DNA from: [Limnothrix rosea] IAM M-220
Lineage (GTDB): Bacteria; Cyanobacteriota; Cyanobacteriia; Cyanobacteriales; MRBY01
Direction of reading: 5' to 3'
Assembly: GCF_001904615.1 (NCBI RefSeq)
Contig: NZ_MRBY01000033.1
Location: 1-45,104, forward strand
DNA: 45,104 nt
A program made the position numbers and the translations under genes. Shown one piece after another: positions 17,668 to 26,226 of this stretch. A model generated the notes under the pieces. That model did no database searches and was not told the origin of the DNA. It saw nothing but the letters and a program-made list of their open reading frames with translations. The stretch's first letter is position 1. Each line of letters opens with the position of its first letter.

Positions 17668-18546
17668 TTACCGCAGCGGTGAAATCTTATTTCGATAATG
17701 CTGTTCGTTGAGGCCAATGTCATGGCGGGCTCCCTTGGCGTTCGCTGCAGTATAGGTATTCGCTTCCGCTTGCAAACTAATAATGCGCTCGTCTGTACCA
17801 GGATGTGTACTCAAAAAGGAGGCTCCACCGCCACCCGTTTCATTCTTGAGGGTCGTCATAAAGGAAGCCATTGCTTCTGGTGCATAGCCCGCTTGGGTCA
17901 AGAGATCAAAGCCAATGGCATCAGCCTCTCGCTCGTCATTACGACTATGGGGGAAGTCAAAGGCGATCGCCACACCAAGCTGGACAATCTGACTACTATC
18001 CAAACCAGTCGCTGCTAAAATCCCTTGATTACGAGCCTGAGCCTTCATTTGCTCAATAGAATGCTTGCCTTCGATATGGGCAATTTCGTGACCAATCACA
18101 CTAGCTAGCTCTGCCTCATTAGCCGCGGCCTTAATTAAACCTGTATTAACATAGTTGTAGCCACCCATTGTGGCAAAGGCATTGATACTATCATCTTCAA
18201 CAACAAAAAAATTATATTTAATCCCCGGTCGTTCACTGTTTTTCGCTAATCTTTGACCAATTTCGCTAATATAGTTCGTCACTTGAGAGTTGTTATAGAG
18301 GCGAATTTGCCCTGAATTAACTAACTCCTGATGGATCTGTTTACCAAAATCCATCTCATCTTTATCCGATAGATTTGAGAGCTGATAACTTTGCACACCC
18401 CAAATCAACACCCCCCGCAGGAGATTATCTAGCCAACCTGCTTGGCTGACAGCAGGTGTTGCAAGGTTAATACTGACGGCCATAATGCATGCCATACAAC
18501 CATATAGCCAACGATTTCTTGTCCGATGCCGCATGAGTTTTGCCAT
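17668..18546 (-). CDS. Exported M48 family zinc metalloprotease
   Basis: A 292-residue peptidase of the M48 family (BepA/LoiP/HtpX relatives), which in bacteria works in envelope protein quality control. The N-terminus is basic with a hydrophobic signal segment (about 13-36, AVSQAG near the cut). The zinc motif HEIAH covers H153-H157 with catalytic E154, and the third ligand is E207 in NDEREADAIG. A C-terminal THPGTDERI segment is typical of the family. A GAGAGG box lies immediately before the first ATG, so translation may instead start at the second Met four codons later (18534). It precedes the TPR protein gene on the same strand; BepA-like proteases often carry their own TPR domain, so a functional pairing is possible. 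Confidence 0.9.
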   Translation of the reverse strand: MAKLMRHRTRNRWLYGCMACIMAVSINLATPAVSQAGWLDNLLRGVLIWGVQSYQLSNLSDKDEMDFGKQIHQELVNSGQIRLYNNSQVTNYISEIGQRLAKNSERPGIKYNFFVVEDDSINAFATMGGYNYVNTGLIKAAANEAELASVIGHEIAHIEGKHSIEQMKAQARNQGILAATGLDSSQIVQLGVAIAFDFPHSRNDEREADAIGFDLLTQAGYAPEAMASFMTTLKNETGGGGASFLSTHPGTDERIISLQAEANTYTAANAKGARHDIGLNEQHYRNKISPLR

Positions 18547-18642
18547 CCTCTCGCTCTGATACCGTAGATCTTACATTTAGAGATGCTAATCCTGTTTTAA
18601 AGCAAAATATTCATCTCTGTTATTAGGTTTTTAGACGGTAAG

Positions 18643-18729
18643 TCACAGCATCGATGTTCCCAAAATGAACAAGATGAAAACAGAGGTGCTTGCCACAACT
18701 GTCTCTGGATCTTTATTGACACCAATGAT
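18643..18729 (-). CDS. Doubtful small membrane peptide with a non-AUG start
   Basis: A short frame reads as a charged segment (GVNKDPE) followed by a hydrophobic stretch (TVVASTSVFILFILGTSML) and a TGA. AGGAG lies seven bases before an ATC codon (18727-18729) and ten before an ATT (18724-18726). No ATG, GTG or TTG starts this frame in a suitable place. The frame is open back to a TAA 38 codons before the stop, so it might instead be the end of a decayed gene. The shape resembles small single-span photosynthetic subunits, but I do not recognise it. Low confidence. Confidence 0.2.
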   Translation of the reverse strand: MIGVNKDPETVVASTSVFILFILGTSML

Positions 18730-18762
18730 TTTACTACTCCTAATTGCGAAAAAAGGCGGTTA

Positions 18763-18774
18763 GAGTGATCACTC
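18763..18774. repeat. Perfect 12-base palindrome
   Basis: GAGTGATCACTC is a perfect palindrome between the stop of the small membrane protein gene (18793) and the short frame at 18643-18729. It could be an operator for a dimeric regulator, or chance. It occurs only here that I noticed. Confidence 0.4.
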
Positions 18775-18792
18775 AATGGGTAAGACGAAGTG

Positions 18793-19074
18793 TTAATTTG
18801 TATTTTGGTAGTAGTAGAAGTTAAAGGCTTCAAACATGCCGCCGACAAAGCCAAAGGTAATGGCGATCGTCAAAATACCTTCTACCGCACTACCGTTGCC
18901 AAAAACTTGTAAAAATTCTTTGAGTCCATCCTGGGGAATCGCAGCAGTAACACCGGGACAAGACCATAATACTGAGCACAGAGCCAAGATCAAGCCGCAA
19001 ATCATCACGGGCGCTAGGGAGCTCATGACAATTGTCACAAACAGTGATGGTAGTAGCTTAAGTGTGCTTTTCAT
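18793..19074 (-). CDS. Small membrane protein of unknown function
   Basis: A 93-residue protein with a hydrophobic N-terminal half (about 8-38, with LFVTIVMSSLAPVMICGLILAL) and a second span (about 63-82), separated by a polar loop containing PQDGLKEFLQVFGNG. The tail FNFYYYQNTN is aromatic. It could be a two-span inner or thylakoid membrane protein, or have a cleaved signal peptide. I do not recognise a family, although composition and codon use match the surrounding genes. It lies alone, about 250 bases upstream of the M48 gene on the same strand. Confidence 0.65.
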   Translation of the reverse strand: MKSTLKLLPSLFVTIVMSSLAPVMICGLILALCSVLWSCPGVTAAIPQDGLKEFLQVFGNGSAVEGILTIAITFGFVGGMFEAFNFYYYQNTN

Positions 19075-19442
19075 TGGGTAAAATTCTCAAACGGAGAACG
19101 ATAGTGACCTAGATTCGTATAGTCTTGGGTCTGATTGCCTTAAGAGTAACGAAGGAAGCTGGTCATAAACGGCTTTGCAAACAAATCTTAAATCTTTATA
19201 AAATTTCTTTGGCTGCTGGTTTTGGTTTCACGGGTCAATTTTGCAGGAAGATGATTGTTTTTGGGAAAAAATAAGGGGCTTCGTTTTATTTTTTAAAGTT
19301 TGGCATTACATTCTGTATTGTTTGCCTAAGGACAGGTGCGTGATTTCAACGTGGTATAAAAAAACGACAAAAGTTCAGGCGATCGCCTGTTCTTCTGCCG
19401 CCTTAGTTTTGATCAAAAAGCGTGATCAATAAACTGCCACAA
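19075..19442. other. Intergenic stretch, no gene seen
   Basis: About 370 bases between two minus-strand genes. A 63-codon plus-strand frame at 19241-19432 has no ribosome-binding site or recognisable sequence and looks accidental. An extended HIP1 palindrome, CAGGCGATCGCCTG, lies near 19377-19390. The part next to 19075 should hold the promoter of the small membrane protein gene. Confidence 0.45.
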
Positions 19443-19736
19443 TTATTCTGCTGGCACTGTTTCGCCGTTCGCTTCCTTCATCATGTCCACGAGTACTGTA
19501 TGGGCATCCTTAGGGTTGGTGAGGGTTGTGGGAAAAGGAATACGCAATGTTTCTGGTTGTTTGTTTACGGTGATCTCTAGATCCATACCCACTTCGTCAA
19601 GACCCAGCATTTGCGCGGCTTCAGCGTCGGTACGTTGACCAAAGTGCTTGGCGTAGGTCAAAACAGCATCGGCATGATCTTTATTCATGTGGTTACAGAT
19701 GCGATCGCTTACGGCGGACGTGATAATTTCTGACAT
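19443..19736 (-). CDS. DUF2470 domain protein
   Basis: A 97-residue soluble protein made almost entirely of a DUF2470 domain, the C-terminal domain of HugZ-like heme-utilisation proteins, which also occurs alone in cyanobacteria and plastids. The signature is ICNHMNKDHADAVLTYAKHF, followed by an LGLDEVGMDLEI strand and the C-terminal FPTTLTNPKDAHTVLVDMM. A role in tetrapyrrole binding has been proposed for relatives; whether this stand-alone form binds heme is unknown. It lies about 95 bases downstream of the ThyD-like gene on the same strand, so the two may be co-transcribed. Confidence 0.88.
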   Translation of the reverse strand: MSEIITSAVSDRICNHMNKDHADAVLTYAKHFGQRTDAEAAQMLGLDEVGMDLEITVNKQPETLRIPFPTTLTNPKDAHTVLVDMMKEANGETVPAE

Positions 19737-19830
19737 AGGACTTTTGTTGAAAATTTAAATCAATTAGAACTAAAGCTAGTTTAAAAGAACTAATTGGACT
19801 TTTGAAATTACGTCAATGATCTTTTTTTGT

Positions 19831-20748
19831 TTATAGCAAATCCTGTAGCGCCGCTTGCACTTCAGGAAACCGAAAGTTAAACCCAGCGGCTTGGGTACGG
19901 GTCGGTAGGACTTTTTGGCCTTCTAAAACAACTTTTGCACCATCACTCAGTAGTAGTTCAAGGACAAAACCCGGTACTGGCAGCCATGAGGGGCGGTTGA
20001 CTACGCGACCTAATGCATCGGCTAGTTGTTGCATAGTGACTGGGTTGGGGGCTGTGGCGTTGTAGGTACCTTGCCATGACTCTGCTAGCAATGCCTGTTC
20101 GATTAAATTCACTAAATCGTCGCGGTGAATCCACGAAACCCACTGTTTGCCTGTGCCGAGGGGGCCGCCCACAAAGGTATTAAATGCTAATAACATTTTT
20201 GCGAGGGCTCCTCCTTCTTTGGCGAGGACAATGCCAAAGCGCAAGATTACGGTGCGAGTATTGCATTCGCGGGCTTTTTCAGCGGCGGCTTCCCATTTTT
20301 GACAGATGTCGGCGAGAAAGTCGTTGCCCATCGGGCTAGTTTCGTCCAAGGTCGCGGTTTCGCTGGTGCCGTAATAACCCACGGCGGAAGCGTTAATTAA
20401 TGTTTTGGGTTTGTCTGTTGCTTTGGCGATCGCCTCAACGATTTTTTCTGTTCCCCCTTGACGGCTGGTCAAGATTTCTTGCTTATAACTTTCTGTCCAG
20501 CGTTGTTCGGCGATCGGTGCACCAGCTAAATTTACAACAGCGTCACAGCCCGAAATACTATCTTGCCATGCGCCCGTCGCAGTGGGTTGGTACACCACAA
20601 TGTCTAGGTTGGGATAGCTTGATGCCGGAAAGATCTTTTGAGCCTTTGACTCACTGCGGGTAAAAACAACGACCTGATGGGATTTATGAAGGCGATCAAC
20701 GAGACGTTGACCGACTAAACCTGTGGCTCCAGTAATAGCAACTTTCAT
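19831..20748 (-). CDS. thyD: TIGR01777 family NAD(P)-dependent epimerase-like protein (ThyD type)
   Basis: A 305-residue extended short-chain dehydrogenase. The N-terminal nucleotide-binding motif is ITGATGLVGQRL (about 4-15). The family signatures AVVNLAGAPIAEQRWT, SAVGYYGTS and the C-terminal FRFPEVQAALQDLL identify TIGR01777, called YfcH in E. coli and SulA or ThyD in Synechocystis and plants, where it is linked to thylakoid organisation or cell division. The catalytic reaction is not established. It faces away from the HNH gene at 20914. The gene symbol rests on family membership only. Confidence 0.88.
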   Translation of the reverse strand: MKVAITGATGLVGQRLVDRLHKSHQVVVFTRSESKAQKIFPASSYPNLDIVVYQPTATGAWQDSISGCDAVVNLAGAPIAEQRWTESYKQEILTSRQGGTEKIVEAIAKATDKPKTLINASAVGYYGTSETATLDETSPMGNDFLADICQKWEAAAEKARECNTRTVILRFGIVLAKEGGALAKMLLAFNTFVGGPLGTGKQWVSWIHRDDLVNLIEQALLAESWQGTYNATAPNPVTMQQLADALGRVVNRPSWLPVPGFVLELLLSDGAKVVLEGQKVLPTRTQAAGFNFRFPEVQAALQDLL

Positions 20749-20913
20749 AGCAAAAAAGGAAACAATTTTTTAGGTGTAAGGGGCAACAAAAATTAGGCGA
20801 TTTCAACAGAGCCTTCGGACAGGATACAACATCCAACCCTTTCAGTGGGGCTATGCTAGCATAGGCAGAAAAGCTTGAAACCGCTGGATTTCCTAGATAA
20901 TAGAGAGGAAAAG

Positions 20914-21414
20914 ATGGGCAAAGTATTGGTTCTCAATGCCTCCTATGAGCCGCTCAATATTACGAGTTGGCGTAGGGCTGTTGTGCTATTACTAAAAGAC
21001 AAGGCCGAAAGCTTAGAACATAATGGTCGCGTAATCTACCGAGATTTTCCCCTGCCGACCGTCATCCGCCTACGCCACTACATCAAAATTCCCTACCGCG
21101 AAATTCCCCTAACACGCAAAAATATCCTCGAGCGCGATCGCCATACTTGTCAGTATTGTTTAAAACGTGGCGAACAGCTCACTTTAGACCACATTCTTCC
21201 CAGATCACGGGGAGGTGTCGATAGCTGGGAAAATCTCGTGACTGCATGTATGCGTTGTAATGTACGCAAAGGCAATCGAACGCCCAAGGAAGCGGCAATG
21301 GATCTGAATATTCAACCGCGCAAACCCTTTAGTAGTCTTTATTTTGAGCTTCTTAAACATACCCGCGGCGATGCCAATAATGAGTGGAAAAAATACGTAA
21401 TTGGCATGAATTAG
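20914..21414 (+). CDS. HNH endonuclease family protein
   Basis: A 166-residue stand-alone HNH protein. The start is set at the ATG at 20914, because GAGAGG at 20903-20908 lies five bases before it; the frame continues upstream to a TTG at 20875. The N-terminal 65 residues (VLVLNASYEPLNITSW, RLRHYIKIPYR) form the conserved front part seen in cyanobacterial HNH proteins. The HNH motif follows: C79-x2-C82, D92-H93, N107, C112-x2-C115-N116 and K119, complete for metal and zinc binding. There is no intron, toxin or restriction partner nearby, so this looks like a conserved housekeeping nuclease of unknown target. Confidence 0.88.
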   Translation: MGKVLVLNASYEPLNITSWRRAVVLLLKDKAESLEHNGRVIYRDFPLPTVIRLRHYIKIPYREIPLTRKNILERDRHTCQYCLKRGEQLTLDHILPRSRGGVDSWENLVTACMRCNVRKGNRTPKEAAMDLNIQPRKPFSSLYFELLKHTRGDANNEWKKYVIGMN

Positions 21415-21474
21415 CCAGAGCTTAGGTACACTGCTGACTCTTTAATCTCCATGGCCGAAGCACAGATTACAGAT

Positions 21475-22767
21475 TTAAGAGGCCATGTCACTGTCATCTA
21501 CCGGCGTAATGGGTACACCGTCATTCAGGTTTAAAATGCCCGTCGTAATTACTTTATCTCCTAGACTGATCCCTTCAATCACTTCATAGCGATCGCCTTC
21601 GATTTTGCCGAGTTTGACAGGTTTTTGTACCGCGACCATGGCCGGGGCAGATTCATCTTGAGCCTCAGGATTTGATTGGGCAACAAAAACAAACGTCTCC
21701 CCGCCAATGCGCGAAATTGCGGTGACGGGCACAGAAACGCCGATATTTTGCCGCCAAATCACCTTGGCCTTCACCAGCTGTCCTGTAAATAAGCGGCCTT
21801 CGGGATTATCAAAACTCGCCTTTGCCAGGATGGTTTGGGACGTAAAATCAACCTCTGGTGAAATAAAACTCACCCGCCCAGTACCAACGGTTTCGAGGGT
21901 GCGATAGTCAATGAGCTCTACGGGAAGATTGAGATTTAGCCGCGGTGCTTGCTCGATGGGGACGAAAAAGTTGAGATTGAGACTTTGGTTTTGGGTAATT
22001 GTGCCTAATGTTTCCGCCCGTTCGACATAATCTCCTTGTTTGATGCTTAAGTCTCCAACTCTGCCGGATACGGGGGCAATAATACTGGTATCCTGTAGCT
22101 CTTCTGAGGCGATCGCCACCGAGTTATTATTTTGAACCAAGGTTGCTTGGGCTTGATTAATATTCGCCGCCGCGGCGGCAATCCGTTGCTGAATTGTATC
22201 GATACGGGCTTGGGCAACGGCGACATCCCGTTGACTTTGATCCAGCTCCCGCTCCGCCAAGGCTCCGGTATCTACTAATTCTTTAATGCGCACGAGATCC
22301 TGCTGTCGTAATTTCAGATCCGCTTCTGCCTCGATTTTTTCTGCCCTGATCGCACTTAATTCGGCCTCGGCACTAAGCTTGGCTGCCCTAGAGGCTTCGA
22401 CACTGGCGATCGCCTGTCGTAACGAGGCCTGATCCCGTTCCGCCTTGAGCTGCACAATGGGCGTGCCCGCCTCAATAAAATCCCCTTCTTGGATCAAAAT
22501 ACTTTGGACAACACCATCCACTTCCGGCTTTAGCGTGACTAGATCATCCGCCTCAAGCACCCCCACATATTCCGTTGTGGTTTGGATAATATCCTCTTGA
22601 ATCGATTCCATTTGGACAGGCACACCCATAGGTGCTTGTCCCTGCTGCTGCGGCGGCTGACCACAACTCACAATGCCGACCAGCCCCACACCAATTGCCG
22701 TAGACCAGAAAAAAGGCGATCGCCACTGGCTAACTCGATAACCCACAGGACTTCCCCAACAGAACAT
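21475..22767 (-). CDS. RND efflux periplasmic adaptor lipoprotein
   Basis: Membrane fusion protein of the AcrA/HlyD type (about 430 residues), which links an inner-membrane RND pump to an outer-membrane channel. After a hydrophobic signal segment a lipobox I-V-S-C gives a likely lipidated C35. Then come the first lipoyl half (LKPEVDGVVQSILIQEGDFIEAGTPI), a long alpha-helical hairpin (about 105-200), the second lipoyl half (SIIAPVSGRVGDLSIKQGDYV) and beta-barrel domains. A GTG two codons earlier overlaps the AAGGTG box, so the ATG at 22767 is the likely start. No RND pump gene is adjacent; the upstream neighbour, 35 bases away on the same strand, is an AI-2E family permease. The pump must be encoded elsewhere or not be cognate. 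Confidence 0.9.
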   Translation of the reverse strand: MFCWGSPVGYRVSQWRSPFFWSTAIGVGLVGIVSCGQPPQQQGQAPMGVPVQMESIQEDIIQTTTEYVGVLEADDLVTLKPEVDGVVQSILIQEGDFIEAGTPIVQLKAERDQASLRQAIASVEASRAAKLSAEAELSAIRAEKIEAEADLKLRQQDLVRIKELVDTGALAERELDQSQRDVAVAQARIDTIQQRIAAAAANINQAQATLVQNNNSVAIASEELQDTSIIAPVSGRVGDLSIKQGDYVERAETLGTITQNQSLNLNFFVPIEQAPRLNLNLPVELIDYRTLETVGTGRVSFISPEVDFTSQTILAKASFDNPEGRLFTGQLVKAKVIWRQNIGVSVPVTAISRIGGETFVFVAQSNPEAQDESAPAMVAVQKPVKLGKIEGDRYEVIEGISLGDKVITTGILNLNDGVPITPVDDSDMAS

Positions 22768-22802
22768 TTTCACCTTATCTAGAGTGACATAAACTTTCAG
22801 AT

Positions 22803-24017
22803 TCAGGTATCGCTCGGTGGTAAAGTTTCCCCCGGCTGCGGCCGATTAGACTCTGCCGTCTCCACCGGAGTCTCCGATTCCGTGACAACATACGCCGTTT
22901 CCATTACCACAGAAGTATTTTGCGGCGGCAAATCATGAATTTCCTGCCAAGGATCAAGAATATCTTTCACCAAAATTTCCCTCACCAGCACCTGAGCAAT
23001 CACAGTCAAAGGTAGCGCCAAAAATAAACCCAAAAATCCCAACTGGAGCGAGACAGCAAACAAAACCTGAGCAAGCAAAGTAATCGCCGGCAATAGAGAA
23101 ACCTGCCTCGACATGACCAAAGGCGTGAGTAAATTACCCTCGATCTGCTGAATACCAAAATACAAAATAATCACAGCCCAAACCTTCCACGGCTCTTCAA
23201 GGAGGGCAATCATAATCGGCGGAATCACACTCAAAGCGGGGCCAATATTCGGAATAAACGTGAGCAGCCCAGCCAAAATCGCTTGGGGCAAGGCCAAGGA
23301 TAACCCCAATAGCGAGAGGCCAAGGAAACTACAAATGCCAATACAAAGCATATTGAACATAATGCCCGCGACCCAACCCCGCAAATCAACAGCGCACAGG
23401 GTCAAGATTTCATCAATGCGGCGGCGATAAAACGAGGGAAATAATCGAATAAAACCACGGCGGTAGGGTTGTGGATCCGCAAGGAACATCAGCGTCAGCA
23501 CCAGCAGCAGCAATAGATTGAGCAGCACTTTTAGGGTATCGGAAAAAAATGTCCAACCCCGACTCAATAGCTCATTAAATAAAGTTGGAATTTGATCAAT
23601 TAAGCCACTTAAATCCGGAATTTGCTGGCTAATTTCCACATTTAAATTTTGCTCAATTTGCACGAGTCGGACTTCAACCCAATCATCCAGTTGGTATAAA
23701 CCAGAATTTAATTTTTCGAAGAGTAACTGGACTTGCTCAATAAATGGGGGCACAACGATGGTAAATGCCAGCCAAATAGTAAAGCCCACTAGCAGTAATG
23801 ACACTACAACGGCATAGGGTCGCCCAAGGCAAAGACGGGGCTGCTTAAATTTTTTAGCGAGGGCGGTGCTGAGATTTTGGAGTTTGACGACCAGTACATT
23901 CAGGGCGTTGGCCAAAATAACCGCAGTGAGCAGCAGTAATAGAAATTCCCGGAGTTGCCACAAAATGTAGAGGGACCCGAGGAAGACAATAAAGCCACTC
24001 CATTTGCGAAAATTCAC
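22803..24017 (-). CDS. AI-2E family transporter (PerM/UPF0118)
   Basis: A 404-residue integral membrane protein of the AI-2E/PerM family, with an N-terminal pair of spans (VFLGSLYILWQLREFLLLLLTAVILANAL region), a central amphipathic segment and a C-terminal bundle containing GLLTFIPNIGPALSVIPPI and FGIQQIEGNLLTPLVMSR, both family hallmarks. Members export autoinducer-2, act as Na+/H+ antiporters or have unknown substrates. The last 60 residues are polar. The start is a GTG. It is followed after 35 bases by the RND adaptor gene, so the two probably form one transcript. Confidence 0.9.
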   Translation of the reverse strand: MNFRKWSGFIVFLGSLYILWQLREFLLLLLTAVILANALNVLVVKLQNLSTALAKKFKQPRLCLGRPYAVVVSLLLVGFTIWLAFTIVVPPFIEQVQLLFEKLNSGLYQLDDWVEVRLVQIEQNLNVEISQQIPDLSGLIDQIPTLFNELLSRGWTFFSDTLKVLLNLLLLLVLTLMFLADPQPYRRGFIRLFPSFYRRRIDEILTLCAVDLRGWVAGIMFNMLCIGICSFLGLSLLGLSLALPQAILAGLLTFIPNIGPALSVIPPIMIALLEEPWKVWAVIILYFGIQQIEGNLLTPLVMSRQVSLLPAITLLAQVLFAVSLQLGFLGLFLALPLTVIAQVLVREILVKDILDPWQEIHDLPPQNTSVVMETAYVVTESETPVETAESNRPQPGETLPPSDT

Positions 24018-24097
24018 GTTGTTTGGACTCCCAGCGATAAGCGATCTTTGTTCTGATTATGCAACGGCTAATCTCGGAAACTTGAGGTGATGCAAGA

Positions 24098-24307
24098 TTA
24101 GTTTACGGAGGAAGAATCCTGTTGCGATCGCCACCATAGCAAACCGGCTAAAACGATGGCCGGCAGTAAAATAGCGACTAATGCCCCTGACTGAGACGGT
24201 GAAATTGTTTGGATTTTAAAACTAAAAGGAACACCATATTTGATGATTGCAGAACCGATGGCCGAAAGGGCAACAATCTTGAGAAGCACATTAAGTTGTT
24301 CTGCCAT
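24098..24307 (-). CDS. Small two-span membrane protein
   Basis: A 69-residue protein starting at the ATG at 24307 (MAEQLNVLLK), with GAAGG three bases before it; an upstream ATG at 24340 would add eleven residues. Two hydrophobic stretches (about 7-27 and 40-58) flank a polar loop, and the C-terminus WWRSQQDSSSVN is cytosolic by charge. I know no family or function. It lies between the response regulator and the permease on the same strand, with a gap of about 110 bases to the regulator stop. Confidence 0.7.
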   Translation of the reverse strand: MAEQLNVLLKIVALSAIGSAIIKYGVPFSFKIQTISPSQSGALVAILLPAIVLAGLLWWRSQQDSSSVN

Positions 24308-24418
24308 GAACCTTCGATAGAATCCTAGAAAAATATACAACCATCAAAAAAAATTGTAGATGTAGGGCGATCGCCCACCCTGAATCAAAATAACGAAAAC
24401 GCGCCATGCATAGCCTAA

Positions 24419-24970
24419 TTACTTTAGCTTTTGCTTAATAAAGCTGACTAACTGGCTCATCTGTTTTTTAAGGGTTTCAACCTCACTTTCGAGACGATCA
24501 ATACGCTTCTGCAGCGCTGCAACATCGTTGGCAGCACCACCACCACTCAGATCACCAGAAACATCTTGAGCCGGCGGTGCCACAACCTTAGGATGCTTAC
24601 GCGCCTTCGCCATGGCATCTTTAATGGCATCGATGAGTTGTTTCTGATCAAAGGGTTTTTCGATGAACGAAAATAGTTCAAAGGGTTCCGTCAACTTCTC
24701 TGTGACTTCTTCCTTACGCCCAGACATCAGAACTAAGGGAATGACCTTCAGTTCTGGACGCTTTTGAATCTCTTGGTAGACTTCCCAGCCGCTCATTTTC
24801 GGCAGTAGAAAGTCCAGCATAATTAAATTTGGCTGCTCGGTATTAATGAGATTAAAGCCTTCAAGGCCATTTTTCGCCTCAATCACTTCAAAATTACCAT
24901 CGGGCAACATGTCTTTCACCCGCATGCGGATGACTTTGCTATCGTCGATCACAAGGATTTTGTGGGCCAC
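24419..24970 (-). CDS. Response regulator with receiver and C-terminal coiled coil
   Basis: A 183-residue CheY-like regulator. The receiver domain (about 4-122) has acidic pocket residues D9-D10, phospho-acceptor D53 in MLDFLLPKMSG, a Ser in LMSGR and the conserved Lys in IEKPFD. A short Gly/Ala linker and a C-terminal coiled coil (about 150-183, VAALQKRIDRLESEVETLK) follow; there is no DNA-binding domain, so the output is probably through protein contacts. The start is the GTG at 24970, six bases after AAGGAG; an earlier GTG at 24985 would overlap that box. No histidine kinase is adjacent. It is divergent from lipA. Confidence 0.88.
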   Translation of the reverse strand: MAHKILVIDDSKVIRMRVKDMLPDGNFEVIEAKNGLEGFNLINTEQPNLIMLDFLLPKMSGWEVYQEIQKRPELKVIPLVLMSGRKEEVTEKLTEPFELFSFIEKPFDQKQLIDAIKDAMAKARKHPKVVAPPAQDVSGDLSGGGAANDVAALQKRIDRLESEVETLKKQMSQLVSFIKQKLK

Positions 24971-25166
24971 AATACACTCCTTCACAAAAAGAATGGCAGA
25001 TTAGATATCTTTACTCTATTAATTCCTTCGGCGGAAAGTGTAAAGACGAGACCATGTTTTATGTTTAACATAAGCCTGACGCTCAACATACACAGTGTAA
25101 GCTAATTTTAAAAATCCAGAAAAAATCTCAAACCGTTCCAGTGTATTTTTTCCTTAAAAAAGTTTA

Positions 25167-26084
25167 ATGACTACTTTCGGCGATCGCCCTTCTCCCTTAC
25201 CGACTCAACCTTTGCCAAAATGGGTTAAAGCCCCCCTTGGTAAGGCTAGCGAAATTTCAACGGTACAGCGCATCATCAAACAGCGAGGTATCCATACCAT
25301 TTGCGAAGAGGGAAAATGCCCAAACAGGGGTGAATGCTACGCCAATAAAACGGCAACGTTTCTGTTGATGGGACCCACCTGCACCCGCGCCTGTGCTTTC
25401 TGCCAAGTGGATAAAGGTCATGAGCCGATGCCCCTCGACCCTGAGGAACCGACAAAGGTTGCTGAATCGGTGCGGTTGCTGGGATTGAATTATGTTGTGC
25501 TCACATCGGTGGCACGGGATGATTTAGCAGATGGCGGAGCAGACTGGTTTGTGCGAGTAATGACGGCTATTCGTGAGGAAAATCCCCAGACCCAAATTGA
25601 GGTTTTAACGCCTGATTTTTGGAGTGGCAAGGGGGGCGCGGTCAGTCAACGGGAGCGGGTTCAAACGGTCGTTACAGCCCAACCGGCTTGTTTTAATCAC
25701 AATATTGAAACGGTCAAACGTCTACAGGATAAAGTCCGACGTGGGGCAAAATATCGGCGATCGCTGCGGGTTTTAGAGCTCGTTAAAGAATTTAATGCAG
25801 CGATTCCCACCAAATCAGGTTTAATGCTCGGTCACGGCGAAACAAAAGATGAAATTATCGAGGCAATGCAAGATTTGCGGGAAATTAATTGCGATCGCCT
25901 CACCCTCGGTCAATATCTCCGGCCTTCCCTTGCCCATTTACCCGTGCAAAAATATTGGACTCCGGCTGAATTTGAGGAATTAGGGGCGATCGCCCGCGAG
26001 ATGGGCTTTAATCACGTTCGTTCGGGGCCGTTAGTACGCAGTTCCTATCATGCTGGCGAGTCAGAAAATCTCGGCAAAAAATAG
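25167..26084 (+). CDS. lipA: Lipoyl synthase
   Basis: Radical SAM enzyme (305 residues) that inserts two sulfur atoms into protein-bound octanoyl groups to make lipoamide for 2-oxoacid dehydrogenases and glycine cleavage. The auxiliary cluster ligands are C46, C51 and C57 (C-x4-C-x5-C), the radical SAM cluster ligands are C72, C76 and C79 (C-x3-C-x2-C), and the C-terminal RSSY motif that supplies the auxiliary cluster serine is present. Length and motif order are normal. Many cyanobacteria carry two lipA genes; which one this is cannot be told here. It has its own promoter region of about 195 bases, shared with the divergent response regulator. Confidence 0.97.
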   Translation: MTTFGDRPSPLPTQPLPKWVKAPLGKASEISTVQRIIKQRGIHTICEEGKCPNRGECYANKTATFLLMGPTCTRACAFCQVDKGHEPMPLDPEEPTKVAESVRLLGLNYVVLTSVARDDLADGGADWFVRVMTAIREENPQTQIEVLTPDFWSGKGGAVSQRERVQTVVTAQPACFNHNIETVKRLQDKVRRGAKYRRSLRVLELVKEFNAAIPTKSGLMLGHGETKDEIIEAMQDLREINCDRLTLGQYLRPSLAHLPVQKYWTPAEFEELGAIAREMGFNHVRSGPLVRSSYHAGESENLGKK

Positions 26085-26226
26085 TCTCTCAAAACCATCC
26101 CAAGAATATTGCGTTTCATCAAGGAATGTTGCCAGACAATATGATTCTGGCGGGTTTCGAGTTTTGTCCCGGCCGAAAATCCTAAGCTAGAAATGTAAAG
26201 GTTTTAAATGGTCGTAGAAATTGGAA

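Noticed and set aside
18597-18854. An 85-codon minus-strand frame overlapping the end of the small membrane protein gene
   Set aside because: It begins inside the coding region of the 18793-19074 gene in another frame, has no start signal of its own, and its product shows no coherent fold or family.
19241-19432. A 63-codon plus-strand frame between the small membrane protein and the DUF2470 gene
   Set aside because: No ribosome-binding site, unusual composition, and it ends through an extended HIP1 palindrome. It looks accidental.
20914-21414. HNH protein as homing endonuclease or CRISPR/restriction nuclease
   Set aside because: There is no intron, intein or methyltransferase partner, and the N-terminal part matches the stand-alone cyanobacterial HNH group.
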